A stretch of 64,000 nt of DNA from Culex pipiens pallens (taxonomy: Eukaryota; Arthropoda; Insecta; Diptera; Culicidae): NCBI RefSeq assembly GCF_016801865.2, contig NC_068939.1, positions 45,966,999 to 46,030,998 of the forward strand, given 5' to 3'. How positions within the stretch are numbered: the stretch's first letter is position 1; each line of letters starts with the position of its first letter. Positions 45,381 through 57,473 of the stretch are shown in pieces. The translations under genes were made by a program, and so were the position numbers. Below the pieces are notes generated by a model that saw only the letters and a list, made by a program, of their open reading frames with translations, was not told where the DNA came from and ran no database searches.

Positions 45381-45980
45381 AGAGAATTTGCAGCAAAGCT
45401 AAAAGACACGTGTCGCCACCTATGAACAAATAGCGTAAACCTATGATTTTTAGAAAAAATGTGTTTTTTCCTTCCTAATCAACATTTTTATAAAACTTAT
45501 GCCGGATTCGGATGAGAAAAATTATTTCCAACAATTTGGTGTATAACTTTCCAATATTTGTTTGATTTTTCTATGAGAAAACTGTAAATTTAGAAAAAGA
45601 TAGTAATTTGGACTATTTGGCAAGAAAGTCTGTCAAAAATCAATACATATTGTTGAATATACGTTAACACATCTGTTATCAACTATATAACTGGTTATTT
45701 CCTTGATATATACAGGGAAACTCATTTTTTCGTGTTCCAAAACATGTTTTTCAAAGAAAAAGGTCACAAATTTTTGCGCGCCCAAAAGTTGATGTTCATT
45801 ATTTTAAAGCAAAAAATTTTTCTCGTCTTTTGCAACCAGTTTCATGAAGATTGATGCAGGGAATCATGAGAAATAAGCGATTTTGTTCTTTAATCGGCAG
45901 AAAGGCATAGGATTTTAGGCAAGTAACCTCATTTTGGCGCCACCTACATTTGAAACGCAGTCGCGCTGCAAAACCTCAAT
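45381..45980 (+). repeat. 600-bp direct repeat, copy 1
   Basis: It begins AGAGAATTTGCAGCAAAGC and ends GCAAAACCTCAAT. Copy 2 (46987-47586) has the same length and only about a dozen differences by eye. It lacks the TG...CA ends of LTRs. No coding. Confidence 0.9.
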
Positions 45981-46775
45981 AGTCAGATCTTCATAATTCA
46001 GGGCTCTTATGTGCTTATAACTTTTGATAGGGTTGTCAGATCTGCAATCTCTAAAACTCGTTGGAAAGGTCTTTTGATTACCTATCCAACGACCTGTTGC
46101 ATGATAGATCCGGACAACGTTTTCAACAATATATATGAGATCCGGCCTGAAAAAAGTTCATAAATAACACTTAAGTGCGTATAACTTTTGATAGGATTGT
46201 CAGATCTGCAATCTTTTGAACTCGTTGCAAAGGGCTTTTAATTACCTATCCAACGACAGGTCGCATGATAAATCCGGACAACGTTTTCATCGAAATATAT
46301 CAGATCCGGCCTCTAAAAGGTTCATAAATAACACTTAAATGCTTATAACTTTTGATAGGGTTGTCAGATCTTCAATGTCTTGGACGCGTTGGAAAGTTCT
46401 TTTGATAACCTATCCAACGATAGGTCGCATGAGAGATCCGGACAACGTTTTCGTCGAAATATTCGAGATCCGGCCTCCAAAAAGTGCATAAATAACACTT
46501 AAGTGCTTATAACTTTTGATAGGGTTGTCAGATCTTAAATGTTTTTGACGCATTGAAAAGGTCTTTTTATTACCTTTCTACCTTTACAATCTTCCGGACT
46601 TTTGTTAAAATCGTTTTTTTAGCATAACTTTTGAAGTACTTTACTAAACTTCATAATTTTCAATAGGGACTTATGGGACCCCAAGACGAATCGAATGAGA
46701 CCAAAACGGTCCAAATCGGTTAAGCCAGTGCTGAGATAATCGAGTGCATATTTTTTGGTGCACAGACCCACATCC

Positions 46776-46778
<3 letters not shown>

Positions 46779-46846
<68 letters not shown>
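46779..46846. repeat. (CA)n microsatellite
   Basis: About 33 uninterrupted CA units inside the tandem-repeat element. The other copy of the element has only a very short CACACA at the corresponding place near 865. Confidence 0.97.
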
Positions 46847-46850
<4 letters not shown>

Positions 46851-46986
46851 TTTGCTCAGAATTTGATTCTGAGTCGATATGTATTCATGAAGGTGGGTCT
46901 AGGAGGTAAAACTAAGAAGGTCGTTTTCTGAGTGATTTTATAGCCTTTCCTCAGTAAGGTGAGGAAGGCAAAAATGGAAAATTAAT

Positions 46987-47586
46987 AGAGAATTTGCAGC
47001 AAAGCTAAATGACGCGTGTCGCCACCTATGAACAAATAGCGTAAACCTATGATTTTTAGAAAAAATGTGTTTTTTCCTTCCTAATCAACATTTTTATAAA
47101 ACTTATGCCGGATTCGGATGAGAAAAATTATTTCCAACAATTTGGTGTATAACTTTCCAATATTTGTTTGATTTTTCTATGAGAAAACTGTAAATTTAGA
47201 AAAAGATAGTAATTTGGATTATTTGGCAAGAAAGTCTGTCAAAAATCAATACAAATTGTTGAATATATGTTAACACATCTGTTATCAACTATATAACTGG
47301 TTATTTCCTTGATATATACAGGGAAACTCATTTTTTCGTGATCCAAAACATGTTTTTTAAAGAAAAAGGTCACACATTTTTGCGCGCCCAAAAGTTGATG
47401 TTCATTATTTTAAAGCAAAAAATTTTTCTCGTCTTTTGCAACCAGTTTCATGAAGATTGATGCAGGGAATCATGAGAAATACGCGATTTTGTTCTTTAAT
47501 CGGCAAAAAGGCATACAATTTTAGGCAAGTAACCTCATTTTGGCGCCACCTACATTTGAAACGCAGTCGCGCTGCAAAACCTCAAT
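46987..47586 (+). repeat. 600-bp direct repeat, copy 2
   Basis: Offset by 1606 bp from copy 1 and near-identical, so a recent segmental duplication or a repeated insertion is implied. Confidence 0.9.
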
Positions 47587-48077
47587 TGTGAATGGAAAAA
47601 TAATAATTTCATACGACCTTTTCAAAAACCACACGTAAACAATATTGACAGCGCCTCTGGCGGTGACTTCAGAAAACTGCATGCGTGTTAGATCCTTGTT
47701 TGATACCCACATTGCATTTTTTTGAAATTAATATTTCCATAAAATACGAGATTTTGTTAAAAATTGTTAGATTAAAACAAAACATTAAATCGCGATAACT
47801 CGTGATGGTTACAAGCAAATGAACATTTCTTGGTAATTTTCTACTTTAGATTTGTAGAACATTTATGCACTCTAAAAAACAACCCTGCAATATTACTAAA
47901 ACACGGAATTTTAAAATAAATCCGGATCATGGTCCAGGCCAGGTATTTTTATGTTTTGTATTTGTGAAGTTTGTTTCGTTTGTTTAAAGGTTCAACTTAA
48001 AACTAAGATTTACAATTAATCCTTTATCACAATCGTTGGCAGAAACACACCCTCTTTCCAAAACCACACATTTGCTA
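47587..48077. other. No gene seen
   Basis: AT-rich. ATACGACCTTTTCAAAA near 47612 is the reverse of TTTGAAAAGGTCGTTT near 44690, suggesting that 44690-47630 may once have been bounded by an inverted repeat. Confidence 0.4.
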
Positions 48078-48229
48078 CACTGAAATAAATAAAAAGTACC
48101 AAATTACTAAATTCTAGGAATTTTGTCTCATTTTCTTATTAAATAATCCAAAAAACCCAATTACTAAATAAGGAAAGGAGCCAAAATTCCTAGAATTTAG
48201 TTATTTGGTACTTTTTTTTTATTTCAGTG
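48078..48229. mobile_element. 152-bp palindromic MITE with TA target duplication
   Basis: The ends CACTGAAATAAATAAAAAG and TTATTTCAGTG are flanked by TA on both sides (48076-48077 and 48230-48231). The arms of about 47 bp pair almost perfectly through GGTACC/AATTCCTAGAATTT. Consistent with a Tc1/mariner-type MITE. Confidence 0.85.
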
Positions 48230-48231
48230 TA

Positions 48232-51034
48232 TGCTACACTCCGAGAAATAAGCTGCGAAAGGCAATGTTTACAATTGAGCGGCGAACAACTCGAGAAAAA
48301 ATCGCAACAAAATTGCCAGTTTGGTGCGAAAATCCAAACAATCCAAAACCGACTCGCATGTTTTTTCATTGAGTGATGCTGAAATGTTTTCAAAAGGTTC
48401 TAAATGTTTTTAATCTTTTTTGATTTGGCATTTTCCTTACTTTTTCACTATTTCTTATATTACAAATAATTTTTCATGATGGTAATCTCAACAATTTGAC
48501 AGCTTAACCTCACCGCTTAAAACAATTGCACAATCACGAGGAGAAATTAACTGCTCTAACATGCAACACGAGCGCTAAGCAGGTTCCTGCACCCACGAAA
48601 GTTCAAAACGCTTTTCAAGTGATGAGTTTTGCTAAATTACCCCGCCTGGCTTTTGGAAGCACGGCGGAGGTGTTTTCAGCTAAAACTGACTTTCGTGACC
48701 GGGGAGGAAAGGGCGCGGTGTTCCCCGGCAACAATTAGTGACTCAACTTAAGTGGGTGAGTTTTCGCACGCCAAATTTTCACACAACTTTGAACATTATG
48801 ATGCAGAGCATAGTACGACCCCCTCGGTCAGTGACCCATGGGCACGAACTATTAAATCTTCATCAAGCAGTTGGTGGGCAGTGATTGTCAACCTTTTTTA
48901 ACTTTTTCTTTTCGAGCTGTGATGCTTTAGGATAAGTGAGCTTAACAAGCTTACCTGCCGGCGTGCCTTCCGATCGTTGATGATATAGGAAAGGCACCTT
49001 TTGTTGAAGAACGAAAATTCAAGAGTTTGATTATGTTTTCTTTTCTCTCGTAATTTTGTCTTGAAAACCACTGGACAAGCTAGAACCGCTTCGAGCGCTC
49101 CGGTTTGGACCAATTTAAAATTTCACTTTTGCAAACAAATATATCATTTTTAATTGAAACGAATTGGTCATAACTTCCTAGTGCTAGTGATGATGGTGTC
49201 CTCCTAGTTCGGTCCACTTTCTTAGTCATTTCTCAACCACTAGAAAAGAGGTGCCGATCTAAACCCATTAAAGGATGGTCGGCATTCAGCACAAAAAAAA
49301 ACTCAAGAAAAATTAAACCACAGTTCATAAATCAAATTTATTAGTCATCGCAGCGATTTTCGGACGTTTGCTCGAAAAATTAGCTATCAATCTGTAACAC
49401 TGCCTTCCAAGTGGGGGGGAGGCGTCGCCCCCAAAAATATCCAACTCTTCGCAGTTTCTCGCTATCCGCTAAGGGGGTGTGACTATCAAATTAGCAATTC
49501 CAAAATAAAAGCTGTATAACCGTGCGCCATTTTCGCACGCAACTTTTTGGCGTTGGAGATTTGGAACGATGTTTGTTGTCGGTTGCAAATCAAATAGACA
49601 TCCCCAAAGTTCGAAAAAAAAAAAAAAAGATGACAGAATTTATAAGCGTTGTTTTATTTCACTGGTTTGATGGTCTCGTGCGCGACGGTTTTTTTTTGTG
49701 CGAGATTTTAGGTGCTGCCTTGACTGATTGTTATGTCCCGCCGGTGACAGCTGTTCGTAACAGTTTATGGCAACTGAAGTAGCACCAAAATATTAAAAAA
49801 GCAGACGTTAAAAAAAATTATTGGCAGGAGGTAGCCAAGTTTATGGTTGAAAAGAGTTAAGTAACCCAGTTTAAAGGCAGGTTGACGAACTTTAAAGAAC
49901 GCACTTAGAAGAATGCAATATTATCTTAAAAAAAAACCTGATTCGCATTAAAGGTCTACTTACTTACTTATTACTTATTGAGGGGTTACTTAAATTCCGT
50001 AAAATTTCAAAGTAATGATATGAGCTCATGCTTCATCATTTAAAAAAAATGTATTAAAGCATATATTTTTAAATTACTTTCATAATTTATATGTGGTGGC
50101 ATTTGGTCGACAATTTACTAAAATATGACAATTTGAAGATAATCGGTTTAAAACACGGATGCCAGGATAGACGATAAAATTAAAAAAAAAAAAACAACAA
50201 AAAATATTATAGAGAGTATAATATACATTGGATGAAAAAAACAACATTATTTAATTTTTTATGAGACTTTTTGTTTTTGTTTACAAAAATCCTAGCGACA
50301 TTTTGAAAGCAAACCCCAGAAAAGTACGAAAAAATTCTGCTCAATTTTTTTTTAGATTGTTATCGGCAACTGTTCAAAATAATTGATTGTTTTTGTCCTG
50401 TTTTCCCTTTTTTGTATTGAAAAATTGAAAGGTTTCATATTGCATACATTATTTTTTTAGGTTTTTCATCGACATTTTCAGAAAAAAAACAATCAATAAA
50501 AAGTTTTTTTAGATGTATTTTTTTAGCGGTTTGAAAAAAATGAGATGGATGGTACTGTACAGTGTACATTTTACGCTTTTTCAATTACCAGAAATTGATT
50601 ATAAATCGAACATGGCAGCAATTGATCGAAAAAATGGAAAAGATACATTTCGTTTCAAATTTGATATTTCTTTTAAAAATTATTTTGAAAAAAAGGTGGG
50701 TACATTTTCAACTGCTTTTCAATAACTGATTTTTCGAAACAGATTTTTAAAATAATAAACCGAAGTAAAATTTTCTGTCTTTTCTCATTCTCAAATCAAT
50801 CTCAGTCTTATTATCAATATTTATTTAAAGTAAATAAAATAATTGAGTGAAATAAAGTAAAATCAACATTTTTTTCAAATCACAAATTTTTGAAAAATAT
50901 TTTCAAATATTGTATAGATTTTTTCAACCTACCAAAAACAAACTATAAGAAAATTTTCAGGCTTCTTTAAGAAGTTAAGTCCGTTTTTGAATATTGCTAA
51001 CTTCTTATAAGGCTGGTACAAATTTTATTTAAAG
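48232..51034. other. No identified gene; hairpin motif at 48963-48997
   Basis: GTGCCTTCCGATCGTTGATG ... TATAGGAAAGGCAC at 48963-48997 is the fourth copy of the hairpin motif described at 2938-3216, here with arms closed by GTGCC/GGCAC. Open frames at 48526-48738 and 49522-49782 carry no recognisable domain. From about 49780 the sequence is very AT-rich. Confidence 0.45.
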
Positions 51035-51053
51035 TTTTTGTCTCCCCCCCCCG

Positions 51054-51272
51054 TGGGTCTCGTGGCGCAGGGGTAGCGGCTTCGGCTGCCGATCCCGATG
51101 ATGCTATGAGACGTGGGTTCGATTCCCGCCTTATCCACTGAGCTTCTATCGGATGGTGAAGTAAAACGTCGGTCCCGGTTTCTCCTGTCTCGTCAGAGGC
51201 GCTGGAGCAGAAATCCCACGTTAGAGGAAGGCCATGCCCCGGGGGGCGTAGTGCCAATAGTTTCGTTTCGTT
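51054..51272 (+). mobile_element. tRNA-related SINE inserted in another repeat
   Basis: A tRNA-like head with an A box (TGGCGCAGGGG) and a B box (GGTTCGATTCC) is at about 51058-51130, and its body continues to about 51268. Imperfect copies of GTTTTTGTCTCCCCCCC lie on both sides (about 51034-51050 and 51268-51285) and look like the target duplication. The surrounding sequence (GAAAAACTGATCCGG ... GGTAAACACAACG, about 51286-51400) appears to be a separate repeat. The 119-codon minus frame here is not a gene. Confidence 0.65.
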
Positions 51273-51400
51273 TTCGTCTCCCCCCCGAAAAACTGATCCG
51301 GAGTGTTTGGTACGGTATGTCCACGCATCCTTCCTCCCCTGTAGATTCTGTGACATGTGATCCGTTCACAGAGTCCTCTCAGCGGTAAACACAACGTAGT

Positions 51401-52685
51401 AGGGCTAGAATCATTTTTAGCATGTTTGGGTTGATTTAAAAATCTTTTGAATTTTTGAAAATTGTTTATTATCGCAAAATGATTTTTCTTGGCTAAAATT
51501 TTTGTTTTCGTCAAATCTTACATTTTTTGAAAACAGATGATTGCAAAACATCTGAAGTAGTGCAAAATGCATTTTAAAACACTTTTTCAATGCAAATGTT
51601 GAAACTATGGCTTGTTCTTTCAATATTTATATTTTTTTTATTTTTGGCCCCCCCAGAGCCGAGGGACAAAAACTTTTAAAAATATTTGCATCGGCCTAAG
51701 GAATTGTCAAAAAGTTGGTGAAATTTCACCCTATTGAAAATTCATTAATGTAATTCACTTCCTTACTTTGTACCTCTCATAATTGCGAGCATTCCCTCAT
51801 AGTACGAAACCGTGTACCATGTCTGACGGAAAAGTGTCAACCATGGTTTTGAGGCTGCAAGCTTTTCCCTTAATGCAATTACCACAAAATGCATGCCGAC
51901 CGACACCATAAGTGCAGATTGCAATTCTTCCGAGCTTCCCTCGCACCACCCAGCATTAAGGTGTGCCACATTGTTTGCGAAAGTTGAGGAAAAAGATGCA
52001 GCCTTATTTTTCCTGCGAAGAGCACGGTGAACAGTTTGAAATTGAAATATTAAATTAAAGTATAGTTTTTTTTTGTTAAAAATTACAAAAAAAAACAAAT
52101 ATTAAGAATGAAGCTATATGATAAAAAAAATCATAATAATTTTTGAAACTTTTTAAATGTGCACACGTTGGCGTTGGCGGTGTCTTTGTCACCAACAACG
52201 TCTCAAGGAACAACTTCTTTCTGCAACAAAAAGATGAAGAAGTCACCGCGCCGACGATGTTGTCAGGTTGCGCCGAGCTTCCCGGACGTTGGCAATCATG
52301 TTGTCTGTGGCTTCTATGCATCGTACCGTGCACGTTTGAGACAATGTTTGCTTAAGCATTAGCCTTTCAATTTATGGATGCAATGAAAGGTGGATGCACT
52401 TCTTGGAAGTAAGTAAAAAATATTAAAAAAATTAAGAAATTAAATATTTTACAAAATATTTGAAGTTACAAGTAAAACTAATTAACACAAAGTAATATTG
52501 AAATAAATTTAACAAATATAAATGAATAAATTTAGCAACAACAAACAGAAAACTCATCAATTGAATATCGAATTCCAGCCCTACACATGAAGTAAAAAGT
52601 GGAAAGAAGTAAAGAGAAACATTTCAAAACCAGACAAAAGAAGTCTCGATAATGGAAAATAATAACTTGGCCTGGCGTGGTATGA
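51401..52685. other. No identified gene; repeat copy at about 51520-51640
   Basis: Near 51520-51640 is the third copy of the inverted-repeat arm described at 1270-1925. The minus-strand open frame 51763-52098 (111 codons) has a protein-like second half (SEELQSALMVSVGMHFVV) but no recognised family. Frames at 52076-52362 overlap on both strands. Confidence 0.4.
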
Positions 52686-52694
52686 ATGTCACGC

Positions 52695-54748
52695 TAGGGT
52701 GGGTCAAAATGGCAAAAGTTGAGCTATTCCGGATAGGCGGGCAAAAAACCATAGTTTGGCATCCACAGAAGCTCTCCTGAAAGTTTCAGCCAATTTGGTT
52801 AAGAATTCGAGGTGCCCAATCGATTTGAAATTTGTATAGAATTTCGAACCCAAATGTATGGGGAAAACGACTATTTTTACCTTTTGTTCTCCCACTGGTT
52901 CAAAATTCAACCAAAAAAAATTCTGTGCTGCACATGCATAGATTTGTATATTTGGAACAAATTTGTAGAACATTGCAGATTGATTTGATCAAAATTGACT
53001 TAGTTATAAGCGGATTAAGTGATATAAACGTAATTTCAATTATCCATTCGGTCATGACAAAAAGTCTGTACAAAATGACTTTTGGACGGTCACTTTGATC
53101 AGAAATAATTTGACAACTGGTCTGTTTTGGTGATTGAGAAATGACCGACCGGTGGGAATCGGCATCTTTTCTGCGCCAGATTTTTAGGATTCCTGCCGTG
53201 TTTGCGGTTAATAGTAACTCGTGAGTTAGGTGGTCGATTCGGCAGTTCTTGCCGTTGGTAATCGACAAGCCAAAAATGGACACGGAAACCAACCAATCGG
53301 TATGTCGACTTAATTTTTTGAAATTTACAAGATGGTTTTCAACAACATTAATGACTTTGATTTAACAGGTACACAACACATGCTTATGAATAACCTGGCG
53401 GTCGATCGTGACGAGGCCTACGCCGCTACTTTGGTCGCTCAGGACGTCGCCGAAAAGTGCAAGTCGCTGGGAATCACCGCGCTGCACATTAAGCTGCGTG
53501 CCACCGGCGGAAACCGCACCAAAACCCCGGGACCGGGTGCCCAGTCAGCGCTCCGTGCCCAGGCCCGTTCGCCGATGAAGATTGGGCATCGAGGACGTGC
53601 CGCCGATCCCGTCTGATTCGACCCGTCGAGAGGGAGGTCGCCGCGGTCGTCGTCTGTAAAGAGTGGGAGTGCTCGGGCTGGTATTTTTGCGTCGCGCTGT
53701 GCGAGTTTCCAATTCGCTAGCAGAGTTCTTAAAAGAGGAACTGTATCGTGGTGATGATACAGAGTGCATTACGTATCATCAACGCGCTTTCGACCCATAG
53801 GCCATCGCTGTATACTTCTTGTTGCCGCAGAGTAATGACGGCGACGGCAACGAAGACATTTATAGAGGGTTGATACATAACTAAGAAAAGAACTTAATTT
53901 TAAGTGTTTTTAATGTAATAAATTCATGCAATAAAAATCAATTTACAAACGGTCGTTTTGAAAACATTTTTTTTTATTGTTTAAAACTCTTGAATCATTG
54001 ATCGAGAGCTACACCATCACGAGGTGCACACAGACTAGGCCACTTCAGTGAACCCTGAAAACCATACTCTCCCCCTTTGAAACCTTCAGCCTCATATCGT
54101 GGAAACATAACCTTCAGTGACTATAATTATCAAAACCATGCCAAAGGACGACTTGTAGAAAGCCAGTGGCGAATAGCGACCGTTGGACCTTTTCCCGCAA
54201 TATGTGGAGAGAAGATCACTACCGTACATTGAGCACACACTAATGCCTGAGGCCAGAAAATCTGGCGCAAAAAAAGAAGCTGATTCCCACCCCGATCGGT
54301 CATTCCTCAAACTCTAACTTGACCAGTTGTCAAATTATTTCTGATCAAAGTGACCGTCCAAAAGTCATTTTGTACAGACTTTTTGTCATGACCAAATGGA
54401 TAATTGAAATTACGTTTATATCACTTAATCCGCTTATAACTAAATCAATTTTGATCAAATCAATCTGCAATGTTCTACAAATTTGTTCCTCATATACTAA
54501 TCTATGCATGTGCAGCACAGAAATTTTTTTGGTTGAATTTTGAACCAGTTGGAGAACAAAAGGTAAAAATAGTCGTTTTCCCCATACATTTGGGTTCGAA
54601 TTCCAATACAAATTTCAAATCGGTTGGGCACCTCGAATTCTTAACCAAATTGGCTGAAACTTTCAGGAGAGCTTCTGTGGATGCCAAACTATGGTTTTTT
54701 GCCCGCCTATCCGGAATAGCCCAACTTTTGTCATTTTGGCGCACCCTA
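52695..54748. mobile_element. 2.05-kb foldback / Mutator-like element carrying an RpS14 fragment
   Basis: ATGTCACGC at 52686-52694 and 54749-54757 is a 9-bp target duplication. The ends TAGGGTGGGTCAAAATGGCA and TGTCATTTTGGCGCACCCTA start long inverted arms, about 52695-53195 and 54253-54748 (about 500 bp each, strongly similar throughout). The inner 1.05 kb is unrelated between sides and contains the RpS14-derived segment and two AATAAA motifs (53918, 53931). Long TIRs plus a 9-bp duplication are typical of Mutator-like elements and of some foldback elements. I find no transposase, so it would be non-autonomous. Confidence 0.88.
53401..53659 (+). pseudogene. RpS14: Ribosomal protein S14 (uS11), truncated and frameshifted copy
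   Basis: RpS14 is the small-subunit uS11 protein of the cytosolic ribosome, about 150 residues in insects. Here only about the last 85 remain, from the DRDEA region through AQDVAEKCKSLGITALHIK and LRATGGNRTKTPGPGAQSAL to the basic RRGRRL end, stop at 53657-53659. The N-terminal 60 or so residues are absent. Two codons are missing after DRDEA relative to the usual sequence, and a 2-bp loss at 53587 shifts the frame, so the natural C terminus is read only in another frame. There is no intron. The upstream part of the open frame (from 53332) is unrelated. It lies in the unique centre of the foldback element and cannot give functional S14. Confidence 0.93.
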
Positions 54749-54757
54749 ATGTCACGC

Positions 54758-56119
54758 CTTTGCGGTTCCCCAGAATCTGCTATTACCATGAATAGCTCGT
54801 AGTATAACAGTGTTGCCAGGTTCAGGGCTATATCTCTGAAGAGATGGGAAGTGTTCAATCGAGGAAATGAGGTGACGATGATGAGTGGTAAGAAATGTAT
54901 AGTACAATGTCCTAGATTTGTCTCTTTTGCGTCCCTCAAGGGAAACAAGAAAATTGTTGACCTAGACTCCTGATTTTATTGTATTGGTTGAAGGAGTCAG
55001 GGAATTAAACTGAATTCGAGTTGATAAAGTTCTGATCAGAGTTTATCTGTTAATGTAGCTTTGTATATTTTTGTATTTTTGAAACTTGTTCAAGTATCTT
55101 TGACTATGTAAAAAATAGGTTGAAACTGCGGAAATTTCACTCCCAATACATTTGTTTCGTGAATCCAACAAAAAAAAACTTGGTCAGAAACGCAAAAATC
55201 CCCTTGAAGCAGCAGGTTGCCATTAATCATGGGACGTGTTTCAAAAGAGATGCTCAAAAGTACCATCACCACCAACAAGAAAGGAAAATCGCCCGCCGTT
55301 CGTAGGGGGCAGGGGAAATTGTTTACGTTTTCCCGGGGTTCGAGCAGGAAGCAAAAGTAAACCAGAAAAGTGATTACACGCGTTGAAAGCCACATGTCAC
55401 ACGCCCGGGACAGAGAGTGATTAATTTGGGGCTCGAAAATGATTTAGTGGCGTGCCGTGTTGTTTGAAATGTAATTGAGATTTGGTGCGCTTAATGCATG
55501 CACTTAATCACTTGTTTGGTAAGGGAGAAGTGGGTCAATTTGAGTAAAATAACATAATTCTTTTCTAAACAATTTTCTTTGAAAAAAATACATAACAATA
55601 TTTTGTTCATTAGATATTTGAAAGTAAGGTAGATTAATTAATTTATTGAAAAATTAAAAAAGAGAATTAGTCAAAATCATCTTTAAATGAGTAAATCTTC
55701 CTTCAATCTTTTAAACATTTTTAGCCATATAAAATTCCCAATCTCTACTCATCAATCTGATCCTCTGTAACAATATTTACCCCCTTTTTTGGCTCATCAA
55801 ACATCAAACAACAAATTCTATCAATCAACACCAAATTAGTGGCACTTCAGTCCCGTGTAAACCACGAGCAAGAAGCGAACAACAAACCCTCCTCCAAAAG
55901 AATGATGTACGGCAATATGTTCGAGTAGCGGTAGGAAAAACGAACGTACAAATATTTGAACAATCAAAGAAGGCTTGGCGGGAGTGCGTGGGAGAACGAC
56001 GCGGATTGTTCGTCAAAGTAAACGTCAAATGATTACACGCTTATTTGTAATTGTTATTTCGAATCAGTAATTTTTTGAGATATTTTTCTGTGTTTAATCA
56101 ATTTTATAAAAAATAGATA
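54758..56119. other. No identified gene
   Basis: Mixed-composition DNA. Minus-strand frames at 55090-55395 and 55825-56028 show no recognisable content. AT-rich from about 55540. Confidence 0.4.
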
Positions 56120-56121
56120 TA

Positions 56122-56359
56122 GGGGATTCTCGTATGTTTGGCAGGGTAAGCACTCGCTCCTAACTTCATAAAATTTGCTGATTTTCACTATTTAAACAAC
56201 TAATTTTGCAAAACTGTTAATAGAAACTTGTTTGCTCACTTCCTATTGAGCTATTTATCACTCGATTTCAGTTGAAAACGCTTTTTAAGAGCTGTAAGTG
56301 AACATCAATGTGCTGCTATGGCAACATTAGAGGCACGATGGAATTCGATGCTGTTCCCC
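56122..56359 (-). mobile_element. Clean copy of the TA-flanked MITE at 5914-9947
   Basis: 238 bp from GGGGATTCTCG to GATGCTGTTCCCC, with TA on both sides (56120-56121 and 56360-56361). It is the reverse complement of the two outer segments of 5914-9947. It contains the uninterrupted target CTCCTAAC at 56157-56164, the complement of GTTAGGAG where the hAT pair landed in the other copy. Confidence 0.85.
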
Positions 56360-57473
56360 TATCTATCTTGTCTTTTTGAAAAAATTCACAGAACCACGTG
56401 TTCAACCAAGAAACTTAATAAGAAATTCAAAATGCGGAAAGTGAAATGATCTCTACAAAGTAGAGCCGGCCTAACTGGCTAATCCAGCTGTTGGCAATCA
56501 ATAGAGAAAAAAACTTCATCAAGGTCAAGTGTGTTTGTGTGATAGTAGTCTGTATATCAACCTACTTTATGCCATGTGTTGAGGCAGAAGTGCCAAGTTT
56601 GGTGAAACCTTTTTTGTAATAAAATTTTCTTAAAGATAAATTTACATTTTTATAAGTAAACAAGCCTTACCCGACAAACTTCGTCTTGTCATTTTTTCGC
56701 TTCTTGACGTTTTTAGCTTGTTTGCTTATTCAGCCTCCTGTGATCAAAATTTGATTTTATGCAACTTTTCCCATACAAACTGCAGATCTTCCGGAATCGG
56801 TTCCAGAGTGGCCAAAGTTGTAACCCTTTAGCGTAAGAACCTTCCTTGGGCTTATACGAACCCAACGCAGCAAAGAGCGCTCCGATCCGACGTTCCGTGT
56901 TGAATTGATTCGCGTTCGAACAAAACCGTCGAAATTTTATATATTATATATATAAAGATTCAATGTTTTTGGAAGGAAATAATTGCGTAACAAAAATAAA
57001 AACTTCAAATATAGTTCAAACTGTTAAACGTTGTTTTACATAGTAAAAAAATGTGTAAATTTGGAAGGTGTAATTTTGGAAGGTTGATTAATATTTATTT
57101 TATGATGTTATTTTACTGCCCATGATCGCATAAATGTCCCATATGCATTTTCAACGATTTCAAGTTATTGATGCAGTTTGGTTCAAAATTGTGTGCTCTT
57201 TCAAAAGAGCCTATAACATCCAGTACTTTGTTCTAGAAATCAGGAGGAAATCCAGTTTTTCCGCGAAAACTTAACCCGTAGCCTTATGTATGGGACAAAC
57301 TTCAAATGCGTTTTTCTCAGCTTGCTGTTTTTGCATATGGGACATTTATGCGAACATGGGCAGTTTACCTCAATAAAGACTGAAAAAGCGACACTACACC
57401 AGAATAGTAGTAAAGTTACACATTTTTAGAGGTAAAATTACACATTTTTTCTGACATAAGAAAACTTCCGTAT
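56360..57473. other. No gene; dispersed repeat at about 56690-56852
   Basis: The second copy of the repeat at about 22425-22560 lies here. Beyond it, 56860-57470 is AT-rich with CATATGGGACATTTATGCG near 57335 partly repeated in reverse near 57125, a weak inverted repeat. Confidence 0.45.

Larger units (their letters stand above)
45274..46969. mobile_element. Tandem-repeat-bearing inverted-repeat element, apparently complete
   Basis: The end GCCTTCCTCAC (45274-45284) is matched by GTGAGGAAGGC (46959-46969). Contents: a unique left part, a 600-bp module (45381-45980), about four direct repeats of 160-170 bp (45981-46560) with CAGATCT phrases, a (CA)n microsatellite, and the tail with CAGAATTTGATTCTGAG. 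The 600-bp module recurs just outside at 46987-47586. The copy at 1-996 shows the same right half. No protein is encoded. Confidence 0.7.

Noticed and set aside
46619..46843. 74-codon frame starting with a Cys-Val repeat
   Set aside because: It is the (CA)n microsatellite read in reverse.
45381..47586. 600-bp direct repeats read as LTRs of a small retrotransposon
   Set aside because: No TG...CA ends, no primer-binding site or polypurine tract, and the internal part is a minisatellite-bearing TIR element rather than gag-pol.
53332..53616. A 94-codon open frame that could be annotated as an RpS14-like gene
   Set aside because: Lacks the N-terminal 60 or so residues, has a 2-codon deletion and a 2-bp frameshift before the conserved C terminus, and lies inside a mobile element.
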